64,000 nucleotides of DNA from Ryuthela nishihirai. Taxonomy: Eukaryota > Arthropoda > Arachnida > Araneae > Heptathelidae. Under the pieces are notes generated by a model. It saw only the letters and a program-made list of their open reading frames with translations. It ran no database searches and was not told where the DNA came from. Both the position numbers and the translations under genes were made by a program. The DNA is taken from assembly GCA_038380435.1 (NCBI GenBank), contig JAWZYU010000017.1, positions 27,462,483 through 27,526,482 on the forward strand, given 5' to 3'. Within the stretch, counting starts at the first letter, position 1. Each line of letters starts with the position of its first letter. Positions 45,006 through 56,022 of the stretch are shown piece by piece.

Positions 45006-45460
45006 ATGACTAGCGACTCATCTGAGGCTTTAGAGGTTTCTGAGCTTAACTCTTCTCTAGTAACCTCTGAGGATTACCTATAGGAATTTTCGGCGATTCA
45101 GAAGAATCTGGAAAAGATTCTGACTACCGAGAACAAACGGATTACTAAAAATGTAGCTAATGAAATAAGTGCCAAACTTGCTCGTGCAGAGAAATTGCTA
45201 ACCCGACACGCTTGACGATCGCTGAACTGACAGGTGTAAATAAAGCTCAAGCAGCCCAAGTAATTCAAGCAACGCAAGTAGCTCAAGCAGCCACCACCAA
45301 CAATGTAAGTTATGCCCAAATGGCAAAGAAAAATACGTCTCAGGTAGCCAACCAGAAAGTATCTCAAATGAGTAAGTCTAATAAAGTGCTGTTGGTGTTC
45401 CCCTCAGATCGCGTAATACAGCACTTTCAAATTTATATCAGAAGAATAGAAACGAATAAA
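45006..45460 (+). pseudogene. R1-like ORF1 N-terminal part
   Basis: ATG at 45006 starts an acidic/Ser-rich peptide stopped by TAG at 45081. The same frame goes on with K-N-L-E-K-I-L-T and ends at 45214; the frame from 45212 then reads a Gln/Ala/Thr-rich part, V-S-Y-A-Q-M-A-K and K-S-N-K-V-L-L-V-F-P-S-D. The S-Y-A-x-x-A and L-L-V-(F/Y)-P segments are those preceding the RRM-like and knuckle domains of R1-like ORF1. The rest of ORF1 is deleted: within 20 codons the frame is in RT sequence. Confidence 0.55.
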
Positions 45461-46373
45461 AATAAAAATTTACATACATTAATAATATCTCTGGACGTAA
45501 GTGGAGCTTTCGATAAGGTTTGGTGGAATGCGATTTTGCTGGAATTACAGGAAAAAAAATTGCCCAGAAAATATTTACAAATTAATAAAGAGCTACTTCA
45601 CAGACAGATAAATAATTTATCAGACAAATACCTTTCAACACAGGAAACATATCAAACGAGGATGCCCTCAGGGATCCTGTAGTGGACCGCTGTTTTGGAA
45701 TTTAACATGGCTCAGGCTCTGTCCCTGAATTTCCCAGCGAATGTCCAGATACAAACATATGCTGATGATCTCTTACTAATCATAGGAGGTAAGACAAGAA
45801 ATGAGCTGGAACAATTAAGTATTTAAGCTATGGGAAAATTAACAGAGTGGAGCAACTCCAATAAATTAGAATTTAGCACTGAGAAAGGGCCAAGCCACGA
45901 CAATAGTCCGTGCGAAGCGAGTGATTCGACCCCCAACCTTCAAGTTAGGAGGACACAGCATAAAACATTAAAGAGAGCTCAAAATTTTAGGAGTCACATT
46001 TGACGACAGGCTGAAATTCTATACACATTTTCGGATAATTAGAGATAGAGTTTCAGAATTAATGTATAGTCTATTGAAAATCGGAAGAGATTTGTATAAC
46101 AAAAGAAGAAACATTTTTAAACAGATAAACAAGAGAAGTTGGGAAAGAATATTACTCTACGGATACCGGATCTGGGGCTATCGATTGGAGAGAGGAAACT
46201 GCATTCTTAGCGCCCAGCGGCAGCCAGCTCTCCTTATTAGCAGAACCTACAGAACAGTCCCCACAGAAGCAGCCCTCGTCCTCGGGGGACTGATCCCTGC
46301 AAATTTAAAAGCACTGGAAAAATTTAACCTATTCAAAATTACAGCACTTAAACAAAACGTCAGTTTGTTTTAA
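45461..46373 (+). pseudogene. R1-like reverse transcriptase remnants
   Basis: Joined in frame to ORF1 near 45440: L-H-T-L-I-I-S-L-D-V-S-G-A-F-D-K-V-W-W (motif A with catalytic Asp), then in other frames S-G-P-L-F-W-N near 45690, Q-T-Y-A-D-D-L-L-L-I-I near 45765 (catalytic YADD), L-K-I-L-G-V-T-F-D near 45975, and 46062-46373 with L-L-Y-G-Y-R-I-W-G and R-T-Y-R-T-V-P-T-E-A-A. Multiple frameshifts. Confidence 0.75.
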
Positions 46374-46439
46374 TGATCAATTTTTGGCAGAGAATGTGGA
46401 ACAACAGGAAGACCAATGGCTAACTCACCCAGCCCACAA

Positions 46440-47150
46440 ACAATAATATCACATGTCAAAAAATACCTACAGGACAAGGGATAGAAATCTATACAGACGG
46501 GTCGAAAGAAGATACAAAAGTCGGCGCTGCTTTAGTCGTCGAGTATAACGGAGTAGCAATCCATTCAAGAAAACACCGACTGACAGACAACATTTCTAAT
46601 TACCAAGCAGAGGCCTATGCTATCTTAAAGGCTCTAGAATATATTCCAGATATTAAAGGAAATCAAGACATCAACATTTACAGCGATTCTCTTTCAGCTC
46701 TTCAAGCCTTAGGGAACGGCACGGACAGAAACAAGATATTAAACGACATCAAAAGGAAATACAATAGTATCAAAAATACAAGAAACATTTCATTCCACTG
46801 GATCAAAGCTCACGTAAGTTACGTAGGAAACGATTTAGCTGATCAGAAAGCCAAAGACGCAAGCAAGATGGATAACATAACAGATTATTTACTCCTACCG
46901 CTTAGTCATATCAAAAAGAATTTCCGGAAAAAAATCTTACAAGAATGGCAAAACACGTGGATACTAGAGAAAAGGGAAGAACGCTCTTCACCTACATAAA
47001 ACAAGCTCAAGAATCAAATCATTATTTTAATGGAAAAATGGAAAATTTCCCGAACATCTCACAAGAATTGGAAAAAGAGATAACCCATTATGCGGATGCG
47101 GCGGTCAGGGACACAGTAAGCATTATCTGTTCGAATGTAACCTACTGAAT
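46440..47150 (+). pseudogene. R1-like RNase H and C-terminal tail
   Basis: The frame through 46480-46960 reads I-E-I-Y-T-D-G-S-K (first catalytic Asp), A-E-A-Y-A-I-L-K-A-L (Glu), I-Y-S-D-S-L-S-A-L-Q-A-L (Asp), F-H-W-I-K-A-H-V and N-D-L-A-D (His and last Asp), so all RNase H catalytic residues are visible. It then continues to I-K-K-N-F-R-K-K and the tail at 46945-47148 in a different frame. This is the best-preserved part of the element. Confidence 0.8.
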
Positions 47151-47460
47151 TTAAAAGATTAACTGAAAAACATCGATCCAGCAAATCCAGATAACTCAAG
47201 AATAACAGACCAAGGAAATCTCAGCATAATATCCAATTCAATGAAGACTCTTATTATAAACTATGACTTTTATTTAACACAACCCGAAGACTAACATATC
47301 TCAGCATGAAATAAATGCAGTTCGATTGTGTGGCAGACAGGAACTCAGGATATTCTAGATAGAAGGGCAGCTCGTGGCATTCAGGTAAGTAGCCTGAAGC
47401 CAGGTCAGGACACCATAGCAGTGTCCCCGGCTTAACTAACAGGTTGAAGGACGTCATATA

Positions 47461-49004
47461 AACAAAAAAGAAAAAAAAATGAAAAATAGAAAACTTAAAA
47501 AAAAATTATTGTGCTCTCTAAATTGCTAACAAAATAACAATTAAATGTGTTGTGCTATTAATTCTTTTCATGTTTAATGTCTAAGTGAATGAAACCAAAA
47601 AAAATAATGCTAAAAATATATAAAAGGCAAAATTGCAAAAACAGCATATGTTACTTAACTTTTGCTAACAAGTTACTAACTTATCATATTGTATGTTATC
47701 TCATGTTATTAATCACAACAAAGTGTATGTTTCTGTAGTGTTATTTGTTAAATAGCTAAATACCTGTAACTCTTCAATGTTTCTTCTCTTTCTCTCCTTT
47801 CCATTCCCCAAAGCAAAACGCAAGACACTCACTCTCGCAGCTTAGCTCCATGCATGTCGCATTCCCTCTCTCCTCCCCCCACCTTCTACATTCCTCCGCA
47901 TGCACTCTCAATGCAGCACGACCTCCATCTCTCCCAGCGATCTTAAACTTCTCCCCAAGAAGATAACACACGAAGTACAGCTACAGTAACCTTTGACCTT
48001 AACCAGCTCAAGTTTAAAGCAAGGAGTGTCTAGGCAGAAGAGAGCTAGCTTCCATAGGCGTAATGTAAACTGTGCGACTGGAGCGCTCTCTAAACATTGC
48101 AAATTGGTGCATCGCAGTGAAGCCTCCTTCGAAACCGATACGGGCATGGTGCCTGTGCCATTCATCTTGTTGAATGCACTTTTTTTCCTTTTACATCCCT
48201 TGCAACCTAGGCTTAGATAGCAAGATGAAATCGCACTGAGAGTAGTTAAATATTAATATTTCATGTTTGAAATTGCTTATATTAAGTAAAGGTAATGGAA
48301 ATCAATATTATTTTTCCTTCGTACTAGCTTTATCAAAATTATTGCAATATTTTTTATTTTGCTGCAATACAAAACCCAATATGAAAAACAAAAAAAAATC
48401 CTGTTTCTGGTTCGTATTAAAATGCCTTTTTTGAAAATCATGATCACCAATAAAATTACTTCCTTCAATTTTTATTTTAAATTAATTTTAGTTTATATAT
48501 ATTTTTTCATATTTCAGTTGATTTTTCAGTTTCAAAAATTCTTTTTTAAGTAATAAACAAGAACAAACAACCAAAATCATTTATTTTAATAAACATATTT
48601 ATTTAAATTCAGTATCAAAATACAAACCACAATAATCCCTCAATGTCTGTATCTTATATATAGACTAGAGTACTCTGTATGTAAAAGTAAATAATGCATA
48701 TTTTCGAAATTCGGAAATTAACTGTGATTCAAATACTTTGCTCAGTCATACAAATTATTTTGTTTTACAGCATGATTGAGCCAACATCAAAATAAAGCAC
48801 ATATGTGATACAAAGGATATAAGTAAACAACTTAAAAGTAAAACAAATTAACCCACATATTAAATTACACTTTCTAACAATATTACTGCATTATACAGAG
48901 CAATTTCATCAATTTACTATATCACATGATTGGGTAAAAGCCAAAAAAAATCAAAATTATGGTCATATACCATTTAGCAATTGTCATAAATTTCCACCCA
49001 CAAT
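47461..49004. other. No recognised gene; GC-richer island 47780-48220
   Basis: The island has several overlapping ORFs on both strands (up to 85 codons) with pyrimidine-rich stretches, but none shows a domain. It could be an unrecognised exon or promoter; it contains GGAGTGTCTA (48024), whose reverse complement lies near 51220. The remainder is AT-rich. Confidence 0.35.
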
Positions 49005-50370
49005 CTACTATTCTTTACCATGAGTTTTTTACACAATGCCAAAAGCAGAAAAAACATTTTCCTCACATAGTGCAACATAGTAGGTGATCATAATGCTCAT
49101 AATAAAAATCACAGTAACCAAATATGTAAACTACATGCAATAGTTGAACATGTCACTCTGCAGTTATCATGTATCTAATAACACTCTGCCCCACTCATTT
49201 CAAGTTAGAACCTTTTTTTTACACAATGCCAAAAAGCAGAAAAAAAAACATTTTTCTCACATAATGCAACATAGTAGGTGATCTTAATGCCCATAATAAA
49301 AATCACAATAACCAAATATGTAAACTACATGCAATAGTTGAACATGTCACTCTGCAGTTATCATGTATCTAATAACACTCTGCACAACTCATTCCAAGTT
49401 AGAACCTTTTTTTTACACAATGACAAAAGCAGAAAAAAACATTGTTCTCACATAATGCAACATAGTAGGTGATATTAATGCCCATAATAAAAATCACAAT
49501 AACGAAATATGTAAACTACATGCAATAGTTGAACATGTCACTCTGTAGTTATCATGCATATAATAACACTCTGCCCCACTCATTTCAAGTTAGAACATTT
49601 TTTTTACACAATGCCAAAAGCAGAAAAAAACATTGTTCTCACATAATGCAACCCAGTAGGTGATATTATTGCCCATAATAAAAATCACAATAACCAAATA
49701 TGTAAACTACATGCAATAGTTGAACATGCCACTCTGCAGTTATCATGTATCTAATAACACTCTGCACAATTTCAAGTTAGAACCTTTATTTTTACACAAC
49801 GCCAAAAGCAGAAAAAAACATTGTTCTCACATAATGCAACATAGTAGGTGATCTTAATGCCCATAATAAAAATCACAGTAACGAAATATGTAAACTACAT
49901 GCAATAGTTGAACATGTCACTCTGCAGTTGTCATGCATCTAATAACACTCTGCCCCACTCATTTCAAGTTAGAATCCCTTTTTTACTATACTAAAAGCAG
50001 AAAAAATATTGTCATCACATATAAGTACTATTGAATAATATTATGAAATGCAACATAGTATATGATCTTCATATCTACAATAAAATTCATAGTAATCAAA
50101 TATGTAAACTACATGCAATAGTTGAACATGCCACTCTGCAGTTACCATGTATCTAATAACACTCTGCACAATTTCAAGTTAGAACCTTTATTTTTACACA
50201 ATGCCCAAAACAGAAAAAAACATTGTTCTCACATAATGCAACATGTGTAGGTGATCTTAATGCCCATAATAAAAATCACAGTAATCAAATATGTAAACTA
50301 CATGCAATAGTTGAACATGCCACTCTGCAATTATCATGCATCTAATAACACTCTGCACAACTGAATTTCA
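49005..50370 (+). repeat. Tandem satellite, ~190-bp units, about seven copies
   Basis: Units share TTTACACAATGCCAAAAGCAG, AACATTGTTCTCACATAATG, CAACATAGTAGGTGAT, CATAATAAAAATCACA, AAATATGTAAACTACATGCA, ATAGTTGAACATG-CACTCTG, TCATG-ATCTAATAACACTC. The first landmark recurs near 49034, 49226, 49418, 49608, 49800 and 50196, giving a period of about 190 bp. The unit near 49985 is the most diverged and carries an extra ATAAGTACTATTGAATAAT piece. A related degenerate half unit follows at 50440-50560. Confidence 0.9.
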
Positions 50371-50381
50371 ATAAATGTGGT

Positions 50382-50425
50382 TGGTTGTTTTACCTCTTAG
50401 CGACACTTTTTTGCTCAATAAATGT
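50382..50425 (-). mobile_element. SINE family 1, 3' scrap
   Basis: GGTTGTTTTACCTCTTAGCG followed by ACACTTTTTTGC is the reverse complement of the last ~35 bp of SINE family 1. It sits at the edge of the satellite block between two partial units. Confidence 0.6.
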
Positions 50426-50584
50426 GGGCTACTTGAAAAATAATGCAGAAAAAATATTGTCCTCACATACAAGTACTACTGACTATTAAGAAATGCAACA
50501 TAGTATATGATCTTCATAACTACAATAAAATGCATAATAACCAAATAAAAAAACTTCATAATCACAATAAAATTCATAGTAATC

Positions 50585-50795
50585 AAATAAATACCCCCTC
50601 AAGCAGCTGCTTGCCACAGAGTTCTGACAGGAGCCTGTTAATTTATATGCCAAAGTATAAGGTTTGAGAGGATGGCAGGATCCCAGCTGAAAAACGACAC
50701 ACACACACATCCATGCCTTACCCAGAACTTGAACCCAGGTTCCTTAGATCAGTAGTCAAGCGTGCTAACCACTCGGTCGTGGGAAGCTAAATGCA
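50585..50795 (-). mobile_element. tRNA-derived SINE, family 2, copy 2
   Basis: Reverse complement of the element at 39449-39660: TACCCCCTCAAGCAGCTGCT at the 3' end, CTGACAGGAGCC, then the tRNA-like head with its B box (TTGAACCCAGGTTCC strand) and A box (GCTAACCACTCGGTCG strand). It lies in the degenerate end of the satellite, with AATAAA-rich sequence adjoining the tail. Confidence 0.85.
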
Positions 50796-51299
50796 ATAGA
50801 TTGAACATGCCACTTTGCACTTACCATATATCTAATAACTCTGTCTATATTTAAATTCATAGTAACTTTAAATATTAAGTTATATTCAATAGACCTTAAT
50901 TTCTAATTGTATGAAACTCAGTGTGAAAAGTAGGATCAATCTCAGAATACGACTATTTTGCATATATTTAGAGTGCAGTTTATAAGATGCCAATGTGAGT
51001 TTGAATTAAGTAGAAACACATATATCATACTATTTGAAATAGTAGTATCACAATTTAGGATATGTAATTGCAAACTGAAAAGCAATTAAAAGGTATAGAA
51101 AATCAGTTGAATTTGGATATTTTCTTGTTAGCTCTCTTTCGATTTTTTACATCTTTTGACATTTATTTAGTTTTGTAATAGAGCATTAACTGCACATAAG
51201 GTGACACTATGCAATCCCATACTTAGACACTCCTTGCCCATACCTCAAGTTCACACAACCACAAGAAATGTTTTCACGTTCTGTTTCCTTGAGTTATTT
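50796..51299. other. No recognisable gene
   Basis: AT-rich; the start repeats the satellite landmark GAACATGCCACT. A short block near 51215-51245 (TTAGACACTCCTTGCCCAT) partly mirrors 48018-48032. Possibly the 3' part of the THAP-type locus, but nothing can be assigned. Confidence 0.35.
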
Positions 51300-51583
51300 A
51301 GTCTTCACGTGAACATTAGTTGGAAACAGTGCAAGAAATTTGTCACCCATGATGCAATTTGCCCTTGCTAATGTTTCTGAAGGATATGTTAACCCTAATT
51401 TTACATCATCAACCTCTTTCTCAGTCAAAGTTTTGTCACCAAATAGTAATTGATATATCCTGCTACATAAGCAGCAACATTTGCTTTTATAGGATCAGAA
51501 GTTCACGATGTTCAGCCTGATGGAGCTTCCTTAAGATGGTAGAAGACATATCACTTACACTGGTTGCTCCACACTGCATAATC
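51300..51583 (-). pseudogene. P-type transposase-like C-terminal exon, decayed
   Basis: On the minus strand an acceptor-like TTTCTTTTAG lies just before 51583. The following sequence reads in one frame M-Q-C-G-A-T-S-V-S-D to L-L-I-L then stop; in another D-P-I-K-A-N-V-A-A-Y-V-A-G-Y-I; and in a third L-T-Y-P-S-E-T-L-A-R. A-Y-V-A-G-Y-I and L-x-x-P-S-E recall the C-terminus of P/THAP9-type transposases. Frame breaks are needed to link them. Assignment is tentative. Confidence 0.4.
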
Positions 51584-51784
51584 CTAAAAGAAAGAATGAA
51601 CAATATATATAGCATGTGTTTACTTCAACAAAAAAAAAAGCAAACATGTAATATCAACTTAGCAATGTATAACAAACATGTAATATCAACTAAGCAATAT
51701 ACAGCAAATATGCAATAACAACTTGGCAATAAAAAGCAAACATGCAATTACAACTTAGCAATATATAGCAAATTGATGATATCA

Positions 51785-52035
51785 GGTTGGATTATTTCAA
51801 CTTTTTAGCACACAATGGGCTAAATGGCCAGGTCAACAGGCATCCTTAGGGCTTAGAGGTTGGGTATGGAACCCACTGTAACAGCTGTTAGGAGACAAAT
51901 GGTAGCCTCCTGTCATGACCATCCAGTATTCATTAATGTGAACAGGATATGGCTTACCCGAACCAGGGACACAGCCTTAAGGTTGAATCCAATGGACTGT
52001 GTCTTTCCAAGCTCATCAGTGTCCGCTACTCACCA
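51785..52035 (-). mobile_element. tRNA-derived SINE, family 1, minus strand
   Basis: Reverse complement copy: GCACACAATGGGCTAAATGG, CCAGGTCAACAGG, GTTGG then CAGCTGTTAGGAGACAAATG, and the 5' body TCAGTGTCC-CTACTCACC. The tRNA-like head is missing, and the piece between ACGTTAA and the CCGTGT block is altered. It lies between the two candidate exons of the THAP-type locus. Confidence 0.75.
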
Positions 52036-52327
52036 TGGGTAGCAACTTAGCAATATATAACAAACAACTTTACAACATTTCCAAAAACATCTTTACCCCA
52101 ATTTTATAGTTTTATTCAAACAATTTTATGCTAACTGGGTGATTAGTGTAAAATGTATATAAATTACAAGCCACTATAAAACCTAAAATAAATATTAAGG
52201 CATTTCAGTTTGGTTGTCTCTTAACTCCAAATAACATTCAGAATACTCTGAAGGGTAAACACTATACTTGTTGAGAAACATGAGCTTGCATTAAAAATTA
52301 TTGAGAAAAGAGCTACAAAAATAGTAC

Positions 52328-52430
52328 CTTGATGCATCCATGGGAAATCTGAAAAATTTCCGTTCTGGATATTGCCGCTTCGTAGCTCCACACATGGCAC
52401 ATTTCATGCCAAGTCTCACGGCTTCAATGT
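52328..52430 (-). pseudogene. THAP-domain first exon (partial)
   Basis: Minus strand, Met at 52407: M-K-C-A-M-C-G, then R-K-F-F-R-F-P-M-D. A C-x2-C start followed after about 15 residues by F-x-x-F-P is the signature of the THAP zinc-finger DNA-binding domain. The coding sequence ends with AAG followed by GTACTA, a plausible splice donor, at 52328. The downstream C and H ligands would lie in later exons, which I could not find. Upstream the RTE (ATC)n tail abuts at 52431. It may be a host THAP gene or a P-element; the P-type sequence at 51300-51583 on the same strand favours the latter. Confidence 0.55.
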
Positions 52431-52462
52431 CATCATCATCATCATCCTCAAGCAGCCATGGG

Positions 52463-54154
52463 CTACGGAGGTCCAACCAGATCGTGCAATTTAGTTCTCC
52501 AAGCAAGTCTATCCTGAGCTACATCTACTGCATCTGGCCACTGCACACCAATTCTAACAAGGTCCTGTTTGACATTGTCTGCCCACCGCATCCTAGGTCT
52601 CCCCCTCCTTCTGAGGCCTCTAGGCACACTGTTCATAACCTTATTCGCCAATCTGTAATTATCCATACGGGCAACTTGGCCAAACCAACGGAGTCTCTCT
52701 CTGCACAATATGCTGCTTAAAGGAGGTTGCAGACTCCTTTGCCTAACCTCATCATTAGTTACAAAGTTAAACCACCTAATGCCCAAGATACTGCGTAAGC
52801 ATCTGGAATCAAAAGCATCTAGTTTCCTGTTATCTTGTTTACAAAGTGTCCAAGTTTCACTACCACAACTAACCCTAGAAAGAACCAAACTATTATACAG
52901 TATAATTTTAGTCTTTAGGTGTATATGCCTATTTCTCCACACTCCCCATAGATTCTTAAAAGTCCCGGCAGCAATCCCTATTCGTCTGTTAATCTCATGC
53001 CGCACATCACCATTATCTGTTATATAGCTCCCAAGATAATTAAACTGTGACACCTGCTCAAGACTGCAACCATTCAGAGTAACTGAATCACAGCCTGCCT
53101 GACCAATTTTCATCACTTTAGTTTTCTCTCTGTTTATAACCAAACCTACTCTACTACCAGTTTCATCAACAGCTCAAATGAAAGAGTTCATTTCATCAAC
53201 ATCATTTGCCAAAAGGACTAAATCATCAGCATAGTCTAAATCAGAAATTTTCGTATCTCCAGTCCATTTAAGGTCAAAATCTTTCCGTTGAAGTGAATTT
53301 CACATAACATAATCAATAACCAAGCTAAAGAGGAAAGGAGACAAAATGCACCCTTGTCGAACACCAGAAGTAATGCTAAACCAATTGCTACAAGCCTTAC
53401 CAACTCTCACACTCGACTCACTGTTATTATAGAGAGCTTTCATTATGTTAACTAACTTGTCAGGTATACCATATGATCTCGCAATCAACCACGAATTATG
53501 GCGATCAACAGAGTCGAAAGCCTTTTTGAAATCAACAAAGCTAACAACAAAATGTTTCTGAAACTCTAAACATTTCTCAAGAATCTGCCTAAGTGAAAAT
53601 ATCTGATCCGCACATCCCCTACCACTTCTGAATCCACATTGCTCATCACGCAATTGACTGTCAACCAGATTCTTAATTCTATTAAGCACAATCATGGAAA
53701 GAACTTTACCTGGAACAGAGAGTAGGCTGATACCCCTATAGTTATCACAAGAACTGCGATCACCTTTTTTGAAATTAGGGATAACAATAGCTCTGGTAAA
53801 ATCTTTAGGAACCATGCCTTTATCGTAAAAGATATTCAGAATTTCAGTCATCCAAGTAGTAACCGAAACATTTCCAGCTCTAAGCATTTCTGTAGTAATT
53901 TCATCTACCCCTGGGGATTTATGAAGTTTAAGTTTAGAAACAGCCAAAATAACTTCAGATTGTATTATAGGGCCAACATTAAGGACACCAATGCATCTAT
54001 CATCATTGCAAACAATGGGAATATAACTAACCGCATTGTTTAAAATATCACTGAAATGCTCAGCCCACCTAGCCATGACAGAATCCTCACCTTCTATAAC
54101 CTTACCTTGTTTTTCCTTCAATCCCTGTATACCTGTCCGTTTTCTACAACACAA
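52463..54154 (-). pseudogene. RTE reverse transcriptase (copy 4)
   Basis: Frames 54154-53300 and 53143-52463. The first has I-V-I-P-N-F-K-K-G, N-Y-R-G-I-S-L-L and motif A F-V-D-F-K-K-A-F-D; after a stop near 53300 an unlisted frame carries L-D-Y-A-D-D-L (about 53240); the second begins after a further stop, V-I-N-R-E-K-T-K, and ends with the R-G-R-P-R-M-R-W tail. Sequence identity to copies 1 and 3 is high by eye. Confidence 0.85.
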
Positions 54155-54264
54155 AACATTAACTATCTGGTACAGCTCTCTGCTGTTGTGCTATCTAACT
54201 GCTTCCGCGGCTTTGTCAGCCAAACCATCAAGCCAAAGATTCTTATCAGCAGCTAACTGATCTG

Positions 54265-55355
54265 TTACAGGTTTATTAAGTTCTCTGTAATGCTTTCTAT
54301 TAGGACTAGTAGGGTATTGATTAAGGACATTCCTGCAGTTCTTTCTTTCCGAAATAAGCTCAGTTCCTTATCACTCAGATAATTCTGGCTCTTCTGCTCC
54401 TTTTTTCCTAAAAGAGTACTGTTAGTGTCCAAAAACGCCGGTTTAAAATGATCCCATTCTTCTTCAACTTCAGTAGTAAGCATACCATGACTGTCATAAT
54501 GACAAAGTAACCTATCATGGTAAGCTTTGGCTATAACTGGATCTTTCACAGCTTCAGTAATAAAAGTAAATTTTTTAACCTTAGCACAACACTTAGTTAG
54601 AACACTTAGCACAACATTTAGTAAGTTTAAGTTGCAAGACACTTTTAACAAGGTAATGGTCAGATCCAATTTCAGCTCCCCTATATGCCCTCGTATTCCT
54701 AACAGAACTAGCCCATTTGCTGTTAATTAATATGTAATCAATCATATTCTTATGCAGCCCATCTGGTGAAACCCATGTGTACTTATGTATGTCGCGGTGT
54801 TTGTAATAAGTGTTAGTTATTCTGAATCCATTGAGTTTACTTACCTGTAGGAGACGTTGCCCATTGCCATTGCAGTTACCAATACCAAAAGTGCCTATTA
54901 CTCCTCCCCAAAGGTCAGAGTTAGTACCAACTTTGGCATTGAAGTCACCAACAACAAGAAAGCTTCTATTGGCATCGTCAAATTCTACATTGGAGGAAGT
55001 CTTCCAGTGTAGATGGCTTCAGCCTTTAGTGGTGGGGGAACGGGTCTTTGACCTCCTTTCTTGACAGAATTCAAAATATCCTGAAGTTGTTCATAAAACC
55101 TATCCTTCTCATCCTCATCGGCATCCTCAGTGGGGGCATAACAGCAGATAACATTCAAGTTTTAACGCTTGTCTGAAATTTTGCTGTAAGAAACCTTTCA
55201 TTAATGCACTCATATCCTAGAAGAGCATCACTAGCTTGTCTGCTGAGAAGCAGACCCACTCCTTGGTGATGCTTATTGTCGTCCCTTCCTGAAAAGAGAA
55301 ATTTAAGATTATTTTTAAGAATCTGACCTTTACCTGTCCATCTGGTCTCTTGCAA
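54265..55355 (-). pseudogene. RTE endonuclease (copy 4)
   Basis: Minus-strand pieces: M-Q-E-T-R-W-T-G-K-G (catalytic Glu, 55355 on), a conserved Y-A-P segment near 55145, then the foreign insertion where the catalytic G-D-F-N motif should begin, then D-Y-I-L-I-N and S-D-H-Y-L-V equivalents near 54740-54660 in broken frames, and the 54669-54265 linker frame. The first strand of the endonuclease (the W-N-V-R region) is missing at the 5' end. Confidence 0.7.
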
Positions 55356-55440
55356 GCCGAGAATATCTAAATTATATTAATGGAATTCTTGTGTGAGGAC
55401 AGTAGTTTGTTGCCAACCCATCGATTCCCCTTTGCACAGT

Positions 55441-55610
55441 GCTTTCCCCCTATGACGTCATCGACCACGCCCCTATGACGCAACAGGCCACGCCCCCTAT
55501 GACGTAACATTACGTAATATGACGTAATCATTACATAATCATTACGTTACAGGCCACGCCCCTTTATTAATAATCAATAATTCCTCCCCCTTTATTAAAC
55601 CCCCCTTTCA
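55441..55610. promoter_or_regulatory. CRE/ATF-like palindrome cluster
   Basis: TGACGTCA at 55453-55460, followed by TGACGCAA, TGACGTAA (twice) and several ACGTAA/TTACGT half sites, alternating with GGCCACGCCCC blocks. TGACGTCA is the consensus bound by CREB/ATF-family bZIP factors, and GGCCACGCCC resembles GC/CACCC boxes. The first 20 bp are identical to the fragment at 5858-5877, so the region is conserved between copies. Interpreted as an early promoter/enhancer or origin region of the element; this is inference. Confidence 0.5.
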
Positions 55611-55627
55611 CCCCCTTTCCCCCTCAG

Positions 55628-56022
55628 TGGCGCCATCTGTTGACAGTCAGAAGTACTATTTTCCCAAAAACCCTTTATTTTCACTCTAATTTCTCGTTTT
55701 CGGACCCCCCGGTCGACCTTCCTATATTTTAAGCCCTCCCCCTTATTAAAAACCCTCCTGGCGCCATCTGTTGACAGGTAGAAGTACTATTTTCCCAAAA
55801 AACCCTTTATTTTCACTCTAATTTCTCGTTTTCGGACCCCCCGGTCGACCTACCTATATTTTAAGCCCTCCCCCTTATTAAAAATCCTCCTGGCGCCATC
55901 TGTTGACAGGTAGAAGTACTATTTTCCCAAAAACCCCTTTATTTTAAGTCTAATTTCTCGTTTTCGGACCCCACGGTCGACCTACCTATATTTTAAGCCC
56001 TCCCCCTTATGAAAAACCCTCT
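55628..56022 (+). repeat. 131-bp tandem repeat, three copies
   Basis: Units start with TGGCGCCATCTGTTGACAG at 55628, 55759 and 55891 and run through AGAAGTACTATTTTCCCAAA, TCTCGTTTTCGGACCCC, CGGTCGACCT-CCTATATTTT and AAGCCCTCCCCCTTAT. The units are nearly identical, so the array is young. It lies between the CRE cluster and the TATA box and resembles enhancer repeats of DNA viruses in position. Confidence 0.9.

Larger units (their letters stand above)
44282..47460 (+). mobile_element. R1-like LINE with internal deletion
   Basis: A GC-richer leader (44282-44460), an AT-rich stretch, an ORF1 beginning at 45006, then RT sequence joined directly to ORF1, YADD, an RT C-terminal part, RNase H and a C-terminal tail ending near 47150. 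The 3' limit near 47460 (CATATAAACAAAAAAG, A-rich) is inferred. The endonuclease and RT fingers are missing. The RT style (S-L-D-V-S-G-A-F-D-K-V-W-W) and RNase H place it with R1/I-type LINEs common in arthropods. Confidence 0.75.
52431..55405 (-). mobile_element. RTE-like LINE, near full ORF (copy 4)
   Basis: Minus strand, 3' (ATC)n tail at 52431-52446, coding parts up to about 55400 where resemblance to copy 1 ends inside the start of the endonuclease. It abuts the Polinton-like element. It is broken in at least five places and contains a foreign ~100-bp insertion at 54950-55055 that matches the RTE 5' region in inverted orientation. Confidence 0.85.

Noticed and set aside
47780..48220. Host gene exon or CpG promoter
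   Set aside because: GC-richer and with long frames on both strands, but no domain, splice pattern or homology could be supported.
49005..50370. CRISPR array
   Set aside because: Units are ~190 bp and similar throughout, without short repeats and unique spacers; the DNA is eukaryotic.
55405..55450. Left terminal inverted repeat of the Polinton-like element
   Set aside because: Sequence between RTE end and the CRE cluster shows no AG-start or TSD that I can verify; no second end in the window for comparison.
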